Positions 1 to 6,799 are shown, counted from the stretch's first letter. The stretch is DNA of 10,506 nucleotides from Porticoccaceae bacterium (GCA_023229065.1 JALNZZ010000071.1:1-10506), one strand, 5' to 3'. Program-made: numbers and translations. Notes: generated by a model not told the origin, from the sequence alone.

Positions 1-530
1 TCGTCGCTGGCGCTATCGTCAGCGGCGATGACCATGGCGTCGACCAGGTCGAGGCCATGCTCGGACAGTTTGGTCTTGCCCGCTTCCATGGGCCCGCCGG
101 AGACAAACACGACGGGGATGTTGAGACGCAAGGCAGCCATCAGCATGCCGGGAGTGATCTTGTCGCAGTTGGAAATGCACACGATGGCGTCGGCGCAGTG
201 GGCATTGACCATGTATTCAACGGAGTCGGCGATGAGGTCGCGGGACGGCAGCGAGTAGAGCATGCCGTCGTGGCCCATGGCGATGCCGTCATCCACAGCG
301 ATGGTGTTGAACTCTTTGGCGACGCCGCCCGCTTTCTCGATCTCCCGCGCCACCAGCTGGCCCATATCCTTGAGGTGGACATGGCCGGGGACGAACTGGG
401 TGAAGGAGTTGGCCACTGCAATAATAGGCTTGTGGAAGTCTTCGTCCTTCATGCCAGTGGCGCGCCACAGGGCGCGGGCGCCGGCCATGTTGCGACCCTG
501 GGTGGTGGTGTGAGAGCGGTAGGTAGGCAT
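1..530 (-). CDS. ilvD: Dihydroxy-acid dehydratase, N-terminal 176 codons (runs off left edge)
   Basis: IlvD dehydrates 2,3-dihydroxy-isovalerate and 2,3-dihydroxy-3-methylvalerate to the 2-keto acids used for valine, isoleucine and leucine synthesis; it is a cytosolic Fe-S enzyme. Reading the minus strand from the ATG at 530 gives an uninterrupted frame closely matching the E. coli enzyme as I remember it: MPTYRSHTTTQGRNMAGARA at the start, then VDDGIAMGHDGM (Mg-binding segment), SNCDKITPGM (cluster cysteine) and FVSGGPMEAGKTKL. At residue 49, in VPGHVH, there is Gly where [2Fe-2S] family members such as the mycobacterial enzyme carry a cluster cysteine. This suggests the E. coli-like, oxygen-labile [4Fe-4S] type. 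An AGGA lies 7 bases upstream of the ATG and supports the start. About two thirds of the gene lies outside the window. It is divergent from rpe. Confidence 0.97.
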   Translation of the reverse strand, partial: MPTYRSHTTTQGRNMAGARALWRATGMKDEDFHKPIIAVANSFTQFVPGHVHLKDMGQLVAREIEKAGGVAKEFNTIAVDDGIAMGHDGMLYSLPSRDLIADSVEYMVNAHCADAIVCISNCDKITPGMLMAALRLNIPVVFVSGGPMEAGKTKLSEHGLDLVDAMVIAADDSASD

Positions 531-567
531 ATCTCGATCCTGGCGGGGTGTTTGCTGCAATACAGCT

Positions 568-596
568 AGGATACCAGAGGACAGCGGCCCATTGAA
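568..596 (-). promoter_or_regulatory. Candidate sigma70 promoter for ilvD
   Basis: On the minus strand, TATCCT (568-573) is preceded by TGG, giving an extended -10 (TGnTATnnT). A weak -35, TTCAAT (591-596), lies exactly 17 bases upstream. The predicted start of transcription is about 30 bases before the ilvD ATG. This was read by eye; the -35 match is poor (3/6). Confidence 0.4.
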
Positions 597-620
597 CGGA
601 AACGGTACCTTGGGCATAGT
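592..620 (+). promoter_or_regulatory. Candidate sigma70 promoter for rpe
   Basis: TTGAAC (592-597) and CATAGT (615-620) are separated by 17 bases, each matching consensus at 4/6. Transcription would start near 627, about 20 bases before the rpe ATG. The -35 overlaps the candidate -35 of the divergent ilvD promoter. Confidence 0.4.
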
Positions 621-647
621 TACACCTTTCAATCCACTGACTCTGCC

Positions 648-1319
648 ATGACTGATTATTTGATTGCTCCCTCCATTCTGTCCGCCAACTTTGCCCGCCT
701 AGGCGAGGAGGTGGATGCTGTACTGGCCGCTGGCGCCGATGTAGTGCATTTCGACGTGATGGACAATCACTATGTGCCCAATCTCACCATCGGCCCGATG
801 GTGTGCAAGGCGCTGCGCGACCACGGCGTCACCGCCCCCATTGATGTGCATCTCATGGTGGAGCCGGTGGATGACATGATCCGCATGTTTGCCGATGCGG
901 GCGCCAGCTGGATCACCTTCCACCCGGAGGCCTCCCGCCATGTGGATCGCTCTTTACAGTTGATTCGCGACCTGGGCTGCAAGGCCGGCCTGGTGCTGAA
1001 CCCGGCGACAGGGCTCGATTGCATCGACTATGTCATGGAGCGCCTCGATGTGCTGCTGCTGATGTCCGTCAACCCGGGCTTTGGCGGCCAGAAGTTTATT
1101 CCTGCCACCCTCGATAAATTGCGCGCGGCACGGGCGCGCATTGATGCCTCTGGGCTGCCGATCCGGCTGGAGATTGATGGCGGTGTGGGAGTGGCCAATA
1201 TCGGTGAAATCGCTGCTGCGGGGGCCGATACCTTTGTCGCTGGCTCGGCGATCTTTGGTGCGGATGACTACCGTGGCGTGATCGATGGCATGCGGCGTGA
1301 GCTTGCCCACAGCTTTTAA
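648..1319 (+). CDS. rpe: Ribulose-phosphate 3-epimerase
   Basis: Rpe interconverts D-ribulose 5-phosphate and D-xylulose 5-phosphate in the pentose phosphate pathway; it is a cytosolic metal-dependent TIM barrel. The 223-residue product is the usual length. Family signatures are in order: IAPSILSANFARLG (6-19), HFDVMDNHYVPNLTIGP (34-50, metal ligands His34 and Asp36), DVHLMV (66-71, His68), MSVNPGFGGQKF (139-150) and EIDGGV (175-180, catalytic Asp177). The ATG at 648 places the conserved N-terminus correctly; no strong Shine-Dalgarno is visible. In Pseudomonas rpe is followed by gph and then trpE. Here no gph is present, and the next gene is trpE after about 360 bases. The rpe stop codon lies inside the first copy of a repeat (1314-1329). 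Confidence 0.97.
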   Translation: MTDYLIAPSILSANFARLGEEVDAVLAAGADVVHFDVMDNHYVPNLTIGPMVCKALRDHGVTAPIDVHLMVEPVDDMIRMFADAGASWITFHPEASRHVDRSLQLIRDLGCKAGLVLNPATGLDCIDYVMERLDVLLLMSVNPGFGGQKFIPATLDKLRAARARIDASGLPIRLEIDGGVGVANIGEIAAAGADTFVAGSAIFGADDYRGVIDGMRRELAHSF

Positions 1320-1475
1320 TGTCATCCCGCCTTTTTAATGTCATCCCGACCTTGTGGAGGGATCTGATAGCTCGGGGTAGGATCTCTCCGCGTTGGTCGA
1401 GATGACAGTGTGGGGTTGGTCGAGATGACAGTGGGGGATTGGTCGAGATAATAGGGGGCTGGTAGAGACGACAGT
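1314..1475. repeat. Degenerate intergenic inverted-repeat element with amplified arms
   Basis: TTTTAATGTCATCCCG occurs twice, at 1314-1329 and 1333-1348, 19 bases apart. The second copy begins a left arm (1340-1365) that is largely complementary to a right arm (1379-1406), around a loop at 1366-1378. The core of the right arm, starting TTGGTCGAGATGACAG, is then repeated in tandem at 1393-1415, 1416-1438, 1439-1459 and, in decayed form, 1460-1475, with a period of about 23. The arms (GTCATCCCGACC ... GGTCGAGATGAC) resemble a dispersed intergenic repeat that I recall from many bacterial genomes. There is no ORF and no U-tract, so I do not call it a terminator. It begins on the rpe stop codon and ends at the trpE promoter. 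Confidence 0.8.
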
Positions 1476-1503
1476 TTCCACCCTTCGCCAAATCCACTAG
1501 AAT
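1475..1503 (+). promoter_or_regulatory. Candidate sigma70 promoter for the trpL-trpE transcript
   Basis: TTTCCA (1475-1480, 4/6) and TAGAAT (1498-1503, 5/6) are separated by exactly 17 bases. Transcription would start near 1510, about 20 bases before the leader-peptide ATG at 1531. That is the layout expected for an attenuation-controlled trp operon. The -35 begins where the last decayed copy of the repeat ends. Confidence 0.55.
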
Positions 1504-1530
1504 GTTCCGGTCTTTCAGAGCATTACCACC

Positions 1531-1596
1531 ATGACAGCAACCTCACTGAACCTGATGTTTCAGGCCTGCAACCGTTGGCGATGGCGTCACTGCTGA
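1531..1596 (+). CDS. trpL: trp leader peptide (21 aa, Trp-Arg-Trp)
   Basis: This 21-codon ORF begins at ATG 1531 and stops at TGA 1594-1596, 84 bases before trpE. Its C-terminal end reads NRWRWRHC, so two Trp codons (TGG at 1576 and 1582) are separated by one Arg. Two Trp codons in such a short ORF directly upstream of trpE are the hallmark of a tryptophan attenuator leader. A ribosome stalling there when charged tRNA-Trp is scarce would favour trpE expression. A weak AGAG lies about 10 bases upstream of the ATG. The identity is inferred from position and Trp content, because leader peptides are poorly conserved in sequence. Confidence 0.8.
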   Translation: MTATSLNLMFQACNRWRWRHC

Positions 1597-1657
1597 ACTC
1601 TCCTGCCCGCCAGGGCGCTTTCGCTTGTTCCGCCGCTCAACTTCTTCCTGTAGCGGC
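1576..1657 (+). promoter_or_regulatory. Putative trp attenuator RNA structures upstream of trpE
   Basis: Several pairings can be drawn. Each Trp-codon segment TGGCG (1576-1580, 1582-1586) can pair with CGCCA (1608-1612). GCCC (1605-1608) can pair with GGGC (1613-1616) around a GCCA loop, followed by a U-rich but interrupted stretch (CTTTCGCTTGTT). GGCG (1614-1617) can pair with CGCC (1631-1634). GCCGCT (1632-1637) pairs perfectly with AGCGGC (1652-1657) around a 14-base loop, but no U-tract follows. The mutually exclusive pairings fit attenuation. The terminator is much weaker than the enteric or Pseudomonas ones, so the exact mechanism is uncertain. Confidence 0.5.
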
Positions 1658-1680
1658 ATCAACTACTGCAAGGCTTGATC

Positions 1681-3156
1681 ATGAATTCACAACAGTTTGC
1701 TGAACTGGCCGCCGGACGAGACGGCCGCCTCGCCATTACCCGTGAAATCCTCGCCGACCTGGAAACCCCTGTCAGCACCTACCTTAAACTGGCCCGCGGG
1801 CCCTACTCTTATCTGTTCGAGTCGGTGCAGGGGGGTGAAAAGTGGGGCCGCTATTCGATAATCGGTCTGCCCTGTCGCACTCTGCTGCGAGTGTGTGGCA
1901 ATGACATCACCCTCGAAACTGACGGCGAAGTGGTGGAGCGTCACCACAGCGAGGATCCGCTGGCCTTTATTGAGGCCTTTCAGGGACGTTTTTCAGTCGT
2001 CGAACAGCCCAATCTGCCACGCTTTTGCGGCGGTCTGGTGGGCTATTTCGGTTACGACACAGTGCGTTATGTGGAGCCGAGACTGCGCCACAGCACACCG
2101 CCGGATGAGTTGGGCGTGCCGGACATCCTGTTGATGGTGTCTGACGAGGTGGTGGTGTTCGACAACTTGGCGGGCAAGATCATCCTGGTGGTGCACACCG
2201 AGGCCAGTGACCCGCAGGGTTTCGACAAGGCGCAGCATCGCCTCGACGAAATCGAAGAGCGCCTGCATCAGGCCACCCCCGACCTGCCGCCGATCAACCT
2301 GGCCGGCGACGGGGTGCCGGAAACCGCCTTTGTGTCCAGTATGGGGCAGGCGGGCTACGAGGCGGCAGTGGAGCGTATCCGTGAGTACACGCAGGCTGGC
2401 GACATCATGCAGGTGGTACCGTCGCAGCGGCTGAGCTTGTCATTCCCGGCCGAGCCGCTCAACCTGTACCGCGCGCTGCGCAATCTCAACCCGTCGCCGT
2501 ATCTGTTCTTTCTTGATCTCGACGATTTTCATATCGCCGGCTCATCGCCGGAGATCCTCGCTCGCCTGGAAGATGGCGAAGTGACGGTGCGTCCCATCGC
2601 CGGTACCCGCCGTCGCGGTCGCACTGAAGCCGAAGATCTGGAGATGGAGCGCGAAATGCTGGCGGACCCCAAGGAGATCGCCGAGCATCTGATGCTGATT
2701 GATCTGGGGCGCAACGATGTGGGTCGGGTCTCCGAAACCGGTGGGGTTCGCGTTACCGAGCAGATGGTGGTGGAGCGCTTTTCTCACGTCATGCACATCA
2801 CTTCCAATGTGGTGGGCAAAGCCCGGCCAGGCACCACTGCTCTGGATGTGCTGCGCTCTGCGCTACCTGCGGGCACCTTGTCGGGAGCGCCGAAAATCCG
2901 CGCCATGGAGATTATCGACGAGCTGGAGCCAGTCAAGCGCGGCATCTACGGGGGTGCTGTAGGTTACATCGGCTGGCACGGCAATATGGACACCGCCATT
3001 GCCATCCGCACGGCGGTGATCAAGGACGGCAAGCTCCATGTACAGGCCGGCGGCGGTATTGTCGCCGACTCGGTGCCGGCCCTGGAGTGGAAAGAGACGA
3101 TGAACAAGGCCAGGGCTATCTTCCGGGCCGTGGCCATGGTGATGCCCGAGGGCTGA
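1681..3156 (+). CDS. trpE: Anthranilate synthase component I
   Basis: TrpE converts chorismate plus ammonia (delivered by TrpG) to anthranilate, the committed step of tryptophan synthesis. The 491-residue protein has the N-terminal regulatory half with a segment (FESVQGGEKWGRYSIIG) at the place of the feedback Trp-binding site. The C-terminal chorismate-binding domain shows PIAGTRRRG, LMLIDLGRNDVGRV, HITSNVVG, ALPAGTLSGAPKIRAM and GGAVGYIG. I chose ATG 1681 because AAGG (1670-1673) sits 7 bases upstream. The in-frame TTG at 1675 would leave no room for a ribosome-binding site. It is preceded by a Trp-codon leader peptide, so attenuation is likely. The partner gene trpG lies about 4 kb downstream, in a separate operon. 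Only 25 bases separate its stop from the convergent deacetylase gene, with no clear terminator. Confidence 0.97.
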   Translation: MNSQQFAELAAGRDGRLAITREILADLETPVSTYLKLARGPYSYLFESVQGGEKWGRYSIIGLPCRTLLRVCGNDITLETDGEVVERHHSEDPLAFIEAFQGRFSVVEQPNLPRFCGGLVGYFGYDTVRYVEPRLRHSTPPDELGVPDILLMVSDEVVVFDNLAGKIILVVHTEASDPQGFDKAQHRLDEIEERLHQATPDLPPINLAGDGVPETAFVSSMGQAGYEAAVERIREYTQAGDIMQVVPSQRLSLSFPAEPLNLYRALRNLNPSPYLFFLDLDDFHIAGSSPEILARLEDGEVTVRPIAGTRRRGRTEAEDLEMEREMLADPKEIAEHLMLIDLGRNDVGRVSETGGVRVTEQMVVERFSHVMHITSNVVGKARPGTTALDVLRSALPAGTLSGAPKIRAMEIIDELEPVKRGIYGGAVGYIGWHGNMDTAIAIRTAVIKDGKLHVQAGGGIVADSVPALEWKETMNKARAIFRAVAMVMPEG

Positions 3157-3181
3157 TTGGCGACGGGTTTGCCCTGATGAG

Positions 3182-3799
3182 TCAGACGCTGGCAAGGGGC
3201 GCGTACTCATCGAGACCAATGGCCGCGATGCCGTCGTGCTCAAGCCGTGCCAGCAGATTGGGTAGCGCCGTCAGCATATACTGTGGGTGATTGTGGCGGC
3301 GGGGAGCGTCGTGGAGCAAGAGAATATCACCGGCAGTTGCCCTGCGCAGTCGCCGCGCAATACCCCGCTGAGTACCCAGGGGACCCCAGTCGATGGCACT
3401 GCGACTCCACAATACAGTAGTCAGCCCCAGTTGCGTCGCTGCTTGCGCCAGGCCAGGTGTCAGCCGCCCATAGGGGGGGCGGAACCAGCGCGGTCGCTGG
3501 CCGGCCAGCTGCTCCAGTACCTGTTGGCAGCGCAGAATTTGCGCGGTGCCCTGCTCGCCCTGGCGGTATTGCAGCCGCGGATGGCTAAAGGTGTGGTTTC
3601 CCAAGCTGTGGCCTTCGCGACTTATGCGCTGCACCAGGTGGGGATAGCGGAGAGCGCTGTCGCCGAGCAGGAAGAAGGTAGCCCTGCAGCCGTAGCTGCC
3701 CAGCAGGTCCAACACTGATGGTGTGTAGTCGGGGTGGGGGCCGTCATCAAAGGTCAGGCAGATCCGCTGCCCGGCAATCTGTCTCAGTGTCGTCATCAT
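3182..3799 (-). CDS. NodB-type polysaccharide deacetylase (carbohydrate esterase 4 family)
   Basis: This is a metal-dependent deacetylase of the NodB/CE4 fold, which removes N- or O-acetyl groups from amino sugars in glycans. Motifs, numbered from ATG 3799: CLTFDDGPHP (14-23, catalytic and metal Asp), GNHTFSHPRL (67-76, metal His69 and His73), RPPYGR (107-112) and LLLHDA (160-165, catalytic His). There is no signal peptide, so a cytosolic or membrane-surface substrate is more likely than periplasmic peptidoglycan. The start is uncertain. ATG codons at 3832, 3829, 3799 and 3796 are in frame; I prefer 3799 because AAAGAGA lies just upstream and it overlaps the preceding gene by only 53 bases. 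A start at 3832 would overlap by 86. It is the last gene of the glycosyltransferase cassette, probably translationally coupled. The substrate is unknown. Confidence 0.88.
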   Translation of the reverse strand: MMTTLRQIAGQRICLTFDDGPHPDYTPSVLDLLGSYGCRATFFLLGDSALRYPHLVQRISREGHSLGNHTFSHPRLQYRQGEQGTAQILRCQQVLEQLAGQRPRWFRPPYGRLTPGLAQAATQLGLTTVLWSRSAIDWGPLGTQRGIARRLRRATAGDILLLHDAPRRHNHPQYMLTALPNLLARLEHDGIAAIGLDEYAPLASV

Positions 3800-4385
3800 T
3801 CTCTTTGCTGTCACGATTTTCTCGGTCATCATCGAGTCGTTGCGGCAGCAGCTGCCACTGGCTGCGAGTCAGCCAATAGGCATGCAGCCAGGTGTCGTGG
3901 CCGCGGCGCGCCAGATGGGGAAACTGTATCCGCAGCAACAAGCGTACATAGCAGTGCTGTAGGCGCGTACGCCAGGTTTTCGGCAGGGGTTCCACTATAA
4001 AGCCCACCTTGCTCCCGTGGGGAGGGAGCCAGCTTTCGCCGTAAAGTGCTTTTACGGCCTGCAGGTGAGTGTCACTTTCAAGACGTTTTGCAAGGCGGCG
4101 CAGGGAGCTGGCGAGGTCGCGGCGAAACTGGAGGGCGGCACGTACTCGATTTGAGTCAGTACTGAAGCCATCGTGATTGAAATGGATAATGGCCAGTGAG
4201 TCACCGGGCTCCAGGTGGGTACCGTCGGCAAGAATGCGCGGCTGCCCACGATAAGGCTCGATAGCGAGGCTGATGATCTTGTCAAAACGGTGGACGCCGT
4301 GCCGTCTGCGCCAGGCTCTGTCGTAGGCATTGAACAGGTGCTTTAGTACGCCTGTCCGCGCAGCGCTATCAGTTCGGGTAAGCAT
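3747..4385 (-). CDS. Hypothetical protein, possibly YkoP-like
   Basis: The product is 212 residues long. The segment DKIISLAIEPYRGQPRILADG followed by PGDSLAIIHFNHDGFS (I, G, G-D and H-F-N-H pattern) recalls the YkoP-like family found beside glycosyltransferases and polysaccharide deacetylases, including in Bacillus. I make this link from memory and hold it loosely. The middle is basic and helical (a run of Arg/Leu around RRDLASSLRRLAKRLE). No signal peptide or membrane span is evident. The last 30 or so residues form a charged, low-complexity tail rich in Asp, Glu, Arg and Asn, and that tail is encoded in the stretch shared with the deacetylase gene. The start is ATG 4385; a GTG at 4394 is possible. 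Neither has a well-spaced ribosome-binding site, which fits coupling to the upstream glycosyltransferase, whose stop it overlaps by 17 bases. The biochemical role is unknown. Confidence 0.8.
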   Translation of the reverse strand: MLTRTDSAARTGVLKHLFNAYDRAWRRRHGVHRFDKIISLAIEPYRGQPRILADGTHLEPGDSLAIIHFNHDGFSTDSNRVRAALQFRRDLASSLRRLAKRLESDTHLQAVKALYGESWLPPHGSKVGFIVEPLPKTWRTRLQHCYVRLLLRIQFPHLARRGHDTWLHAYWLTRSQWQLLPQRLDDDRENRDSKENDDDTETDCRAADLPDL

Positions 4386-5730
4386 GGCCTTCACCCCGTC
4401 GCGGTGGGTTGGCTGCGCAACGGCTTACCAGTTCAGCTATCGCCCGGGCTGCGTGGCGGCGTCCGATGGTAGCGGCCCGAGCTTGCCAGGCGTGCAGCTC
4501 GGCGGGCGCGGAAAACAAATTGTTTAGAAAGGCTGTTAGCTGTTCAGGATCAAGCCGCAGCCCTACGCCTTGTTGTTCGAGAAAATGCACGTTGTGGCCC
4601 TCCTGACCACCCAGGGAACAGGTGGCGATAAACGGGCGTCCGCAGGCCAGGGATTCACTGATAGTAAGGCCGCCGGCTTTGCCTACCACCACGTCGGCAG
4701 CACTCATCAGCAAGGGCATGTGATCACTCCACGAGCAAACCCGCAGCCGCTGCGGCCAGGCCCGCGCCAAGTCATCGAGCTCGCGGCTACCGCTGTTGTG
4801 CCGTGAAGTGGTGACCAGCACCATGGGGCCCTCGGCGCTCTGCACCAGACGCCGCACCGCCTCCTGAGTACCCAAGGCGTATTCGCCGCCAGTGACCAGC
4901 ACAGTGGGGCGTTGAGGTAACGCCAGGCGTGTGCGCACCTCGCATTGATCGTGGGGCTCAGCAAAGTGGGGCATCAGCGGAATGCCGGTGATGAGGATGC
5001 GCTCCCACGGTACACCTTTGCTGTGTAGCTGCCTGGCGGTATGGGTATGAGGCACACAGTAATAATCGGTGGCAGCGCGCACCCACACGCCGTGCACCCC
5101 GTAATCGGTGATAACGCCGATCAGCGGTTGGCACAGCTGACCGGTTTTGCGGGCAGGGCTCAACAGCGCATTGGGATACATTTGAGTAGCAACGAGAATG
5201 TCCGCCTGGCGCTCGCTTACAGCATCGCGCAAACGCCGCGCCAGTACCCGGTATATCAGCAGCAGCAAACCGCGCATCAAGTAGCGATTGGGGGGCATGG
5301 TGTAGCTTCGGCGTACGCCGTTGACCAGGGTGTTGAGCAGTGCCTGGTCGAAATTGACGCGCGGGCGGCTATACCATTCTCGGGTTGCGAACTCCGGAAA
5401 CCACTGCCGTTGCTGGTCGGTCAGGAAGTCGGCGATGGCGCGATCGGCGGGGATTTCACCGCACAGCTGGCGGTACAGGTTGTGGTCCAGGTCGTAGAGT
5501 CGCTGGTATAGGGCCGGCTGCTCGCGAGTCATCCGCAGGTAGCCGTCAATGATTGCGTCACTTACACGACCATCAAGCAGGTCGTGGATGTCCAGCATAT
5601 CTGTTTCAAAAGCATCTTTCTGGTGGCTATCTGATTGAGGCTGTATTCGGGCAAGGGCCGCACCGATAGATTCAGCACAACGGATATGTCCCAGGCCAGG
5701 CCTGGACACCAAAAAAAGAACCTTTGTCAT
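4369..5730 (-). CDS. MGDG-synthase-like glycosyltransferase, family GT28
   Basis: The 453-residue protein looks like a GT-B fold glycosyltransferase of the MurG / monogalactosyl-diacylglycerol synthase group. The N-terminal acceptor half starts with VLFLVSRPGLGHIRCAESIG (4-23). A TDYGVHGVWV segment (208-217) matches the family's TD-x-x-x-H-x-x-W pattern. The C-terminal sugar-nucleotide half carries VLVTGGE (277-283), ADVVVGKAGGLTISESLACG (345-364) and GGQEGHN (374-380). Such enzymes move a hexose or amino sugar from a UDP-sugar to a lipid acceptor at the cytosolic membrane face; which sugar and lipid cannot be told here. A GAGGA 8 bases before ATG 5730 gives a good start. It is the first gene of a three-gene minus-strand unit with the YkoP-like protein and a deacetylase, suggesting a glycolipid or surface-glycan modification. 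Confidence 0.9.
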   Translation of the reverse strand: MTKVLFLVSRPGLGHIRCAESIGAALARIQPQSDSHQKDAFETDMLDIHDLLDGRVSDAIIDGYLRMTREQPALYQRLYDLDHNLYRQLCGEIPADRAIADFLTDQQRQWFPEFATREWYSRPRVNFDQALLNTLVNGVRRSYTMPPNRYLMRGLLLLIYRVLARRLRDAVSERQADILVATQMYPNALLSPARKTGQLCQPLIGVITDYGVHGVWVRAATDYYCVPHTHTARQLHSKGVPWERILITGIPLMPHFAEPHDQCEVRTRLALPQRPTVLVTGGEYALGTQEAVRRLVQSAEGPMVLVTTSRHNSGSRELDDLARAWPQRLRVCSWSDHMPLLMSAADVVVGKAGGLTISESLACGRPFIATCSLGGQEGHNVHFLEQQGVGLRLDPEQLTAFLNNLFSAPAELHAWQARAATIGRRHAARAIAELVSRCAANPPRRGEGHAYPN

Positions 5731-6052
5731 ACCGGCCGTCCTCGGCTGCTACCCCAGTAACGCTAGACTCTGCTTTGACAATGCGCAATTTTTTTCGCAG
5801 GAGAAGTTTCCGCAGCTCAGGGGAGCACCGCGGCAGTGGCTACCGAGCGGGCCGGGTTTATCAGCAAGACGCTGCCGACCAGGTCGATGAAACGACTCAG
5901 TACTACTTTTGCCACATGTCATAATCCAGACGGGCGAGTCAGCGCTTTATTGAGATTGCCCAGCGGGGCCCTAAAAAGGCAGGTTCCCCCGCTGGGTGGG
6001 AGCGTATAGTTTGTCGCACAGCTACTCAAACCTAATCAGACGGAGCAATGAT
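5731..6052. other. Divergent intergenic region between the glycosyltransferase and SDR genes
   Basis: These 322 bases separate two divergent genes and must hold both promoters. A 66-codon ORF crosses the left part (5724-5924), but it lacks a ribosome-binding site and recognisable features, so I do not call it a gene. For the SDR side, TATAGT (6005-6010) is a good -10 without a matching -35. A perfect 10-base inverted repeat lies just upstream (5959-5996). A T-tract with TGCGCA beside it lies near 5780-5800. No convincing promoter was found for the glycosyltransferase gene. Confidence 0.6.
5959..5996. promoter_or_regulatory. Perfect 10-bp inverted repeat upstream of the SDR gene (possible operator)
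   Basis: CCCAGCGGGG (5959-5968) and CCCCGCTGGG (5987-5996) are exact reverse complements separated by 18 bases. No T-tract follows on either strand, so it is not an ordinary terminator. The right arm ends 8 bases before the candidate -10 TATAGT (6005-6010), where a -35 would be expected and no good -35 exists. That placement suits a regulator-binding site. A hairpin in an upstream transcript is the alternative. Confidence 0.5.
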
Positions 6053-6799
6053 ATGACTGACAATATTGCAGGCAAAGTAATTGTTATCACTGGCGCATCG
6101 AGCGGCATGGGAGCTGCAGCTGCGCGTCACCTAGCAGCCAGGAAGGCCAGCGTTGTTCTGGGGGCGCGTCGTGGCGATCGGCTCACTTCTCTGGTGAGCG
6201 AGATCACCGCCGCAGGCGGCAAGGCCACCGCTGTGGTTACCGATGTGACCAAACGAGAAGATCTAAGCAAGTTGGTAGATACCGCTGTTGCGACGTATGG
6301 GCGCATCGATGTACTCATCAACAACGCCGGGGTGATGCCTCTCTCTCCCATGGAGCGTTTGAAGGTGGACGAGTGGGACCAGATGATCGACGTCAACCTC
6401 AAAGGCGTGCTCTATGGTATCGCTGCTGCACTTCCTCATATGCAGGCGCAGAAGTCGGGTCATATCATCAACCTTTCGTCGGTTGCCGGCCATAAAGTCC
6501 TCAATGGCGGTGCCGTGTATGCTGCGACTAAATTCGGTGTAGGCGCTCTCTCGGAAGGGTTGAGGGCAGAAATGGCCCCTTACAATATTCGCACCACGGT
6601 AATCTCTCCAGGTGCAGTCGATACAGAGCTTGCCGATCACATCAGTGAGCAGGATGTGCGAGAGGCGATGAAAGAGTTCGCGGCACAGGTGGCGGTACCC
6701 GCCGAGACCTTTGCTCGTATGGTTGCCTTTGCCATCAATGAGCCGGAAGACGTTGGCATCAGTGAGATTATCTTCAGGCCTACGGCGCAAGAGTTCTGA
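6053..6799 (+). CDS. Short-chain dehydrogenase/reductase (classical SDR, NADP-type)
   Basis: This is a 248-residue classical SDR, a Rossmann-fold NAD(P)-dependent oxidoreductase that usually acts on hydroxyl/keto groups. Visible motifs are TGASSGMG (13-20, cofactor binding), NNAG (90-93), catalytic Asn115, Ser142, and Tyr156/Lys160 in YAATK. Arg39-Arg40 after the second strand suggest preference for NADP(H). The closest families I recall are the YdfG-like 3-hydroxy acid dehydrogenases and general SDR oxidoreductases; the substrate cannot be assigned. I chose ATG 6053 because GGAG (6042-6045) lies 7 bases upstream and the Rossmann strand then starts at the normal distance. The longer in-frame extension to 5996 runs into the inverted repeat and adds nothing conserved. 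It stands alone, with no obvious link to the trp genes. Confidence 0.93.
   Translation: MTDNIAGKVIVITGASSGMGAAAARHLAARKASVVLGARRGDRLTSLVSEITAAGGKATAVVTDVTKREDLSKLVDTAVATYGRIDVLINNAGVMPLSPMERLKVDEWDQMIDVNLKGVLYGIAAALPHMQAQKSGHIINLSSVAGHKVLNGGAVYAATKFGVGALSEGLRAEMAPYNIRTTVISPGAVDTELADHISEQDVREAMKEFAAQVAVPAETFARMVAFAINEPEDVGISEIIFRPTAQEF

Noticed and set aside
57..569. 170-codon plus-strand ORF opposite ilvD
   Set aside because: It is the antisense shadow of a highly conserved ilvD frame and has no recognisable domain.
1393..1475. CRISPR-like direct repeats
   Set aside because: The repeats are contiguous with no unique spacers and decay progressively; no cas genes are present.
5724..5924. 66-codon ORF in the divergent region upstream of the SDR gene
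   Set aside because: It has no ribosome-binding site or recognisable domain, and it overlaps the start and promoter region of the glycosyltransferase gene.
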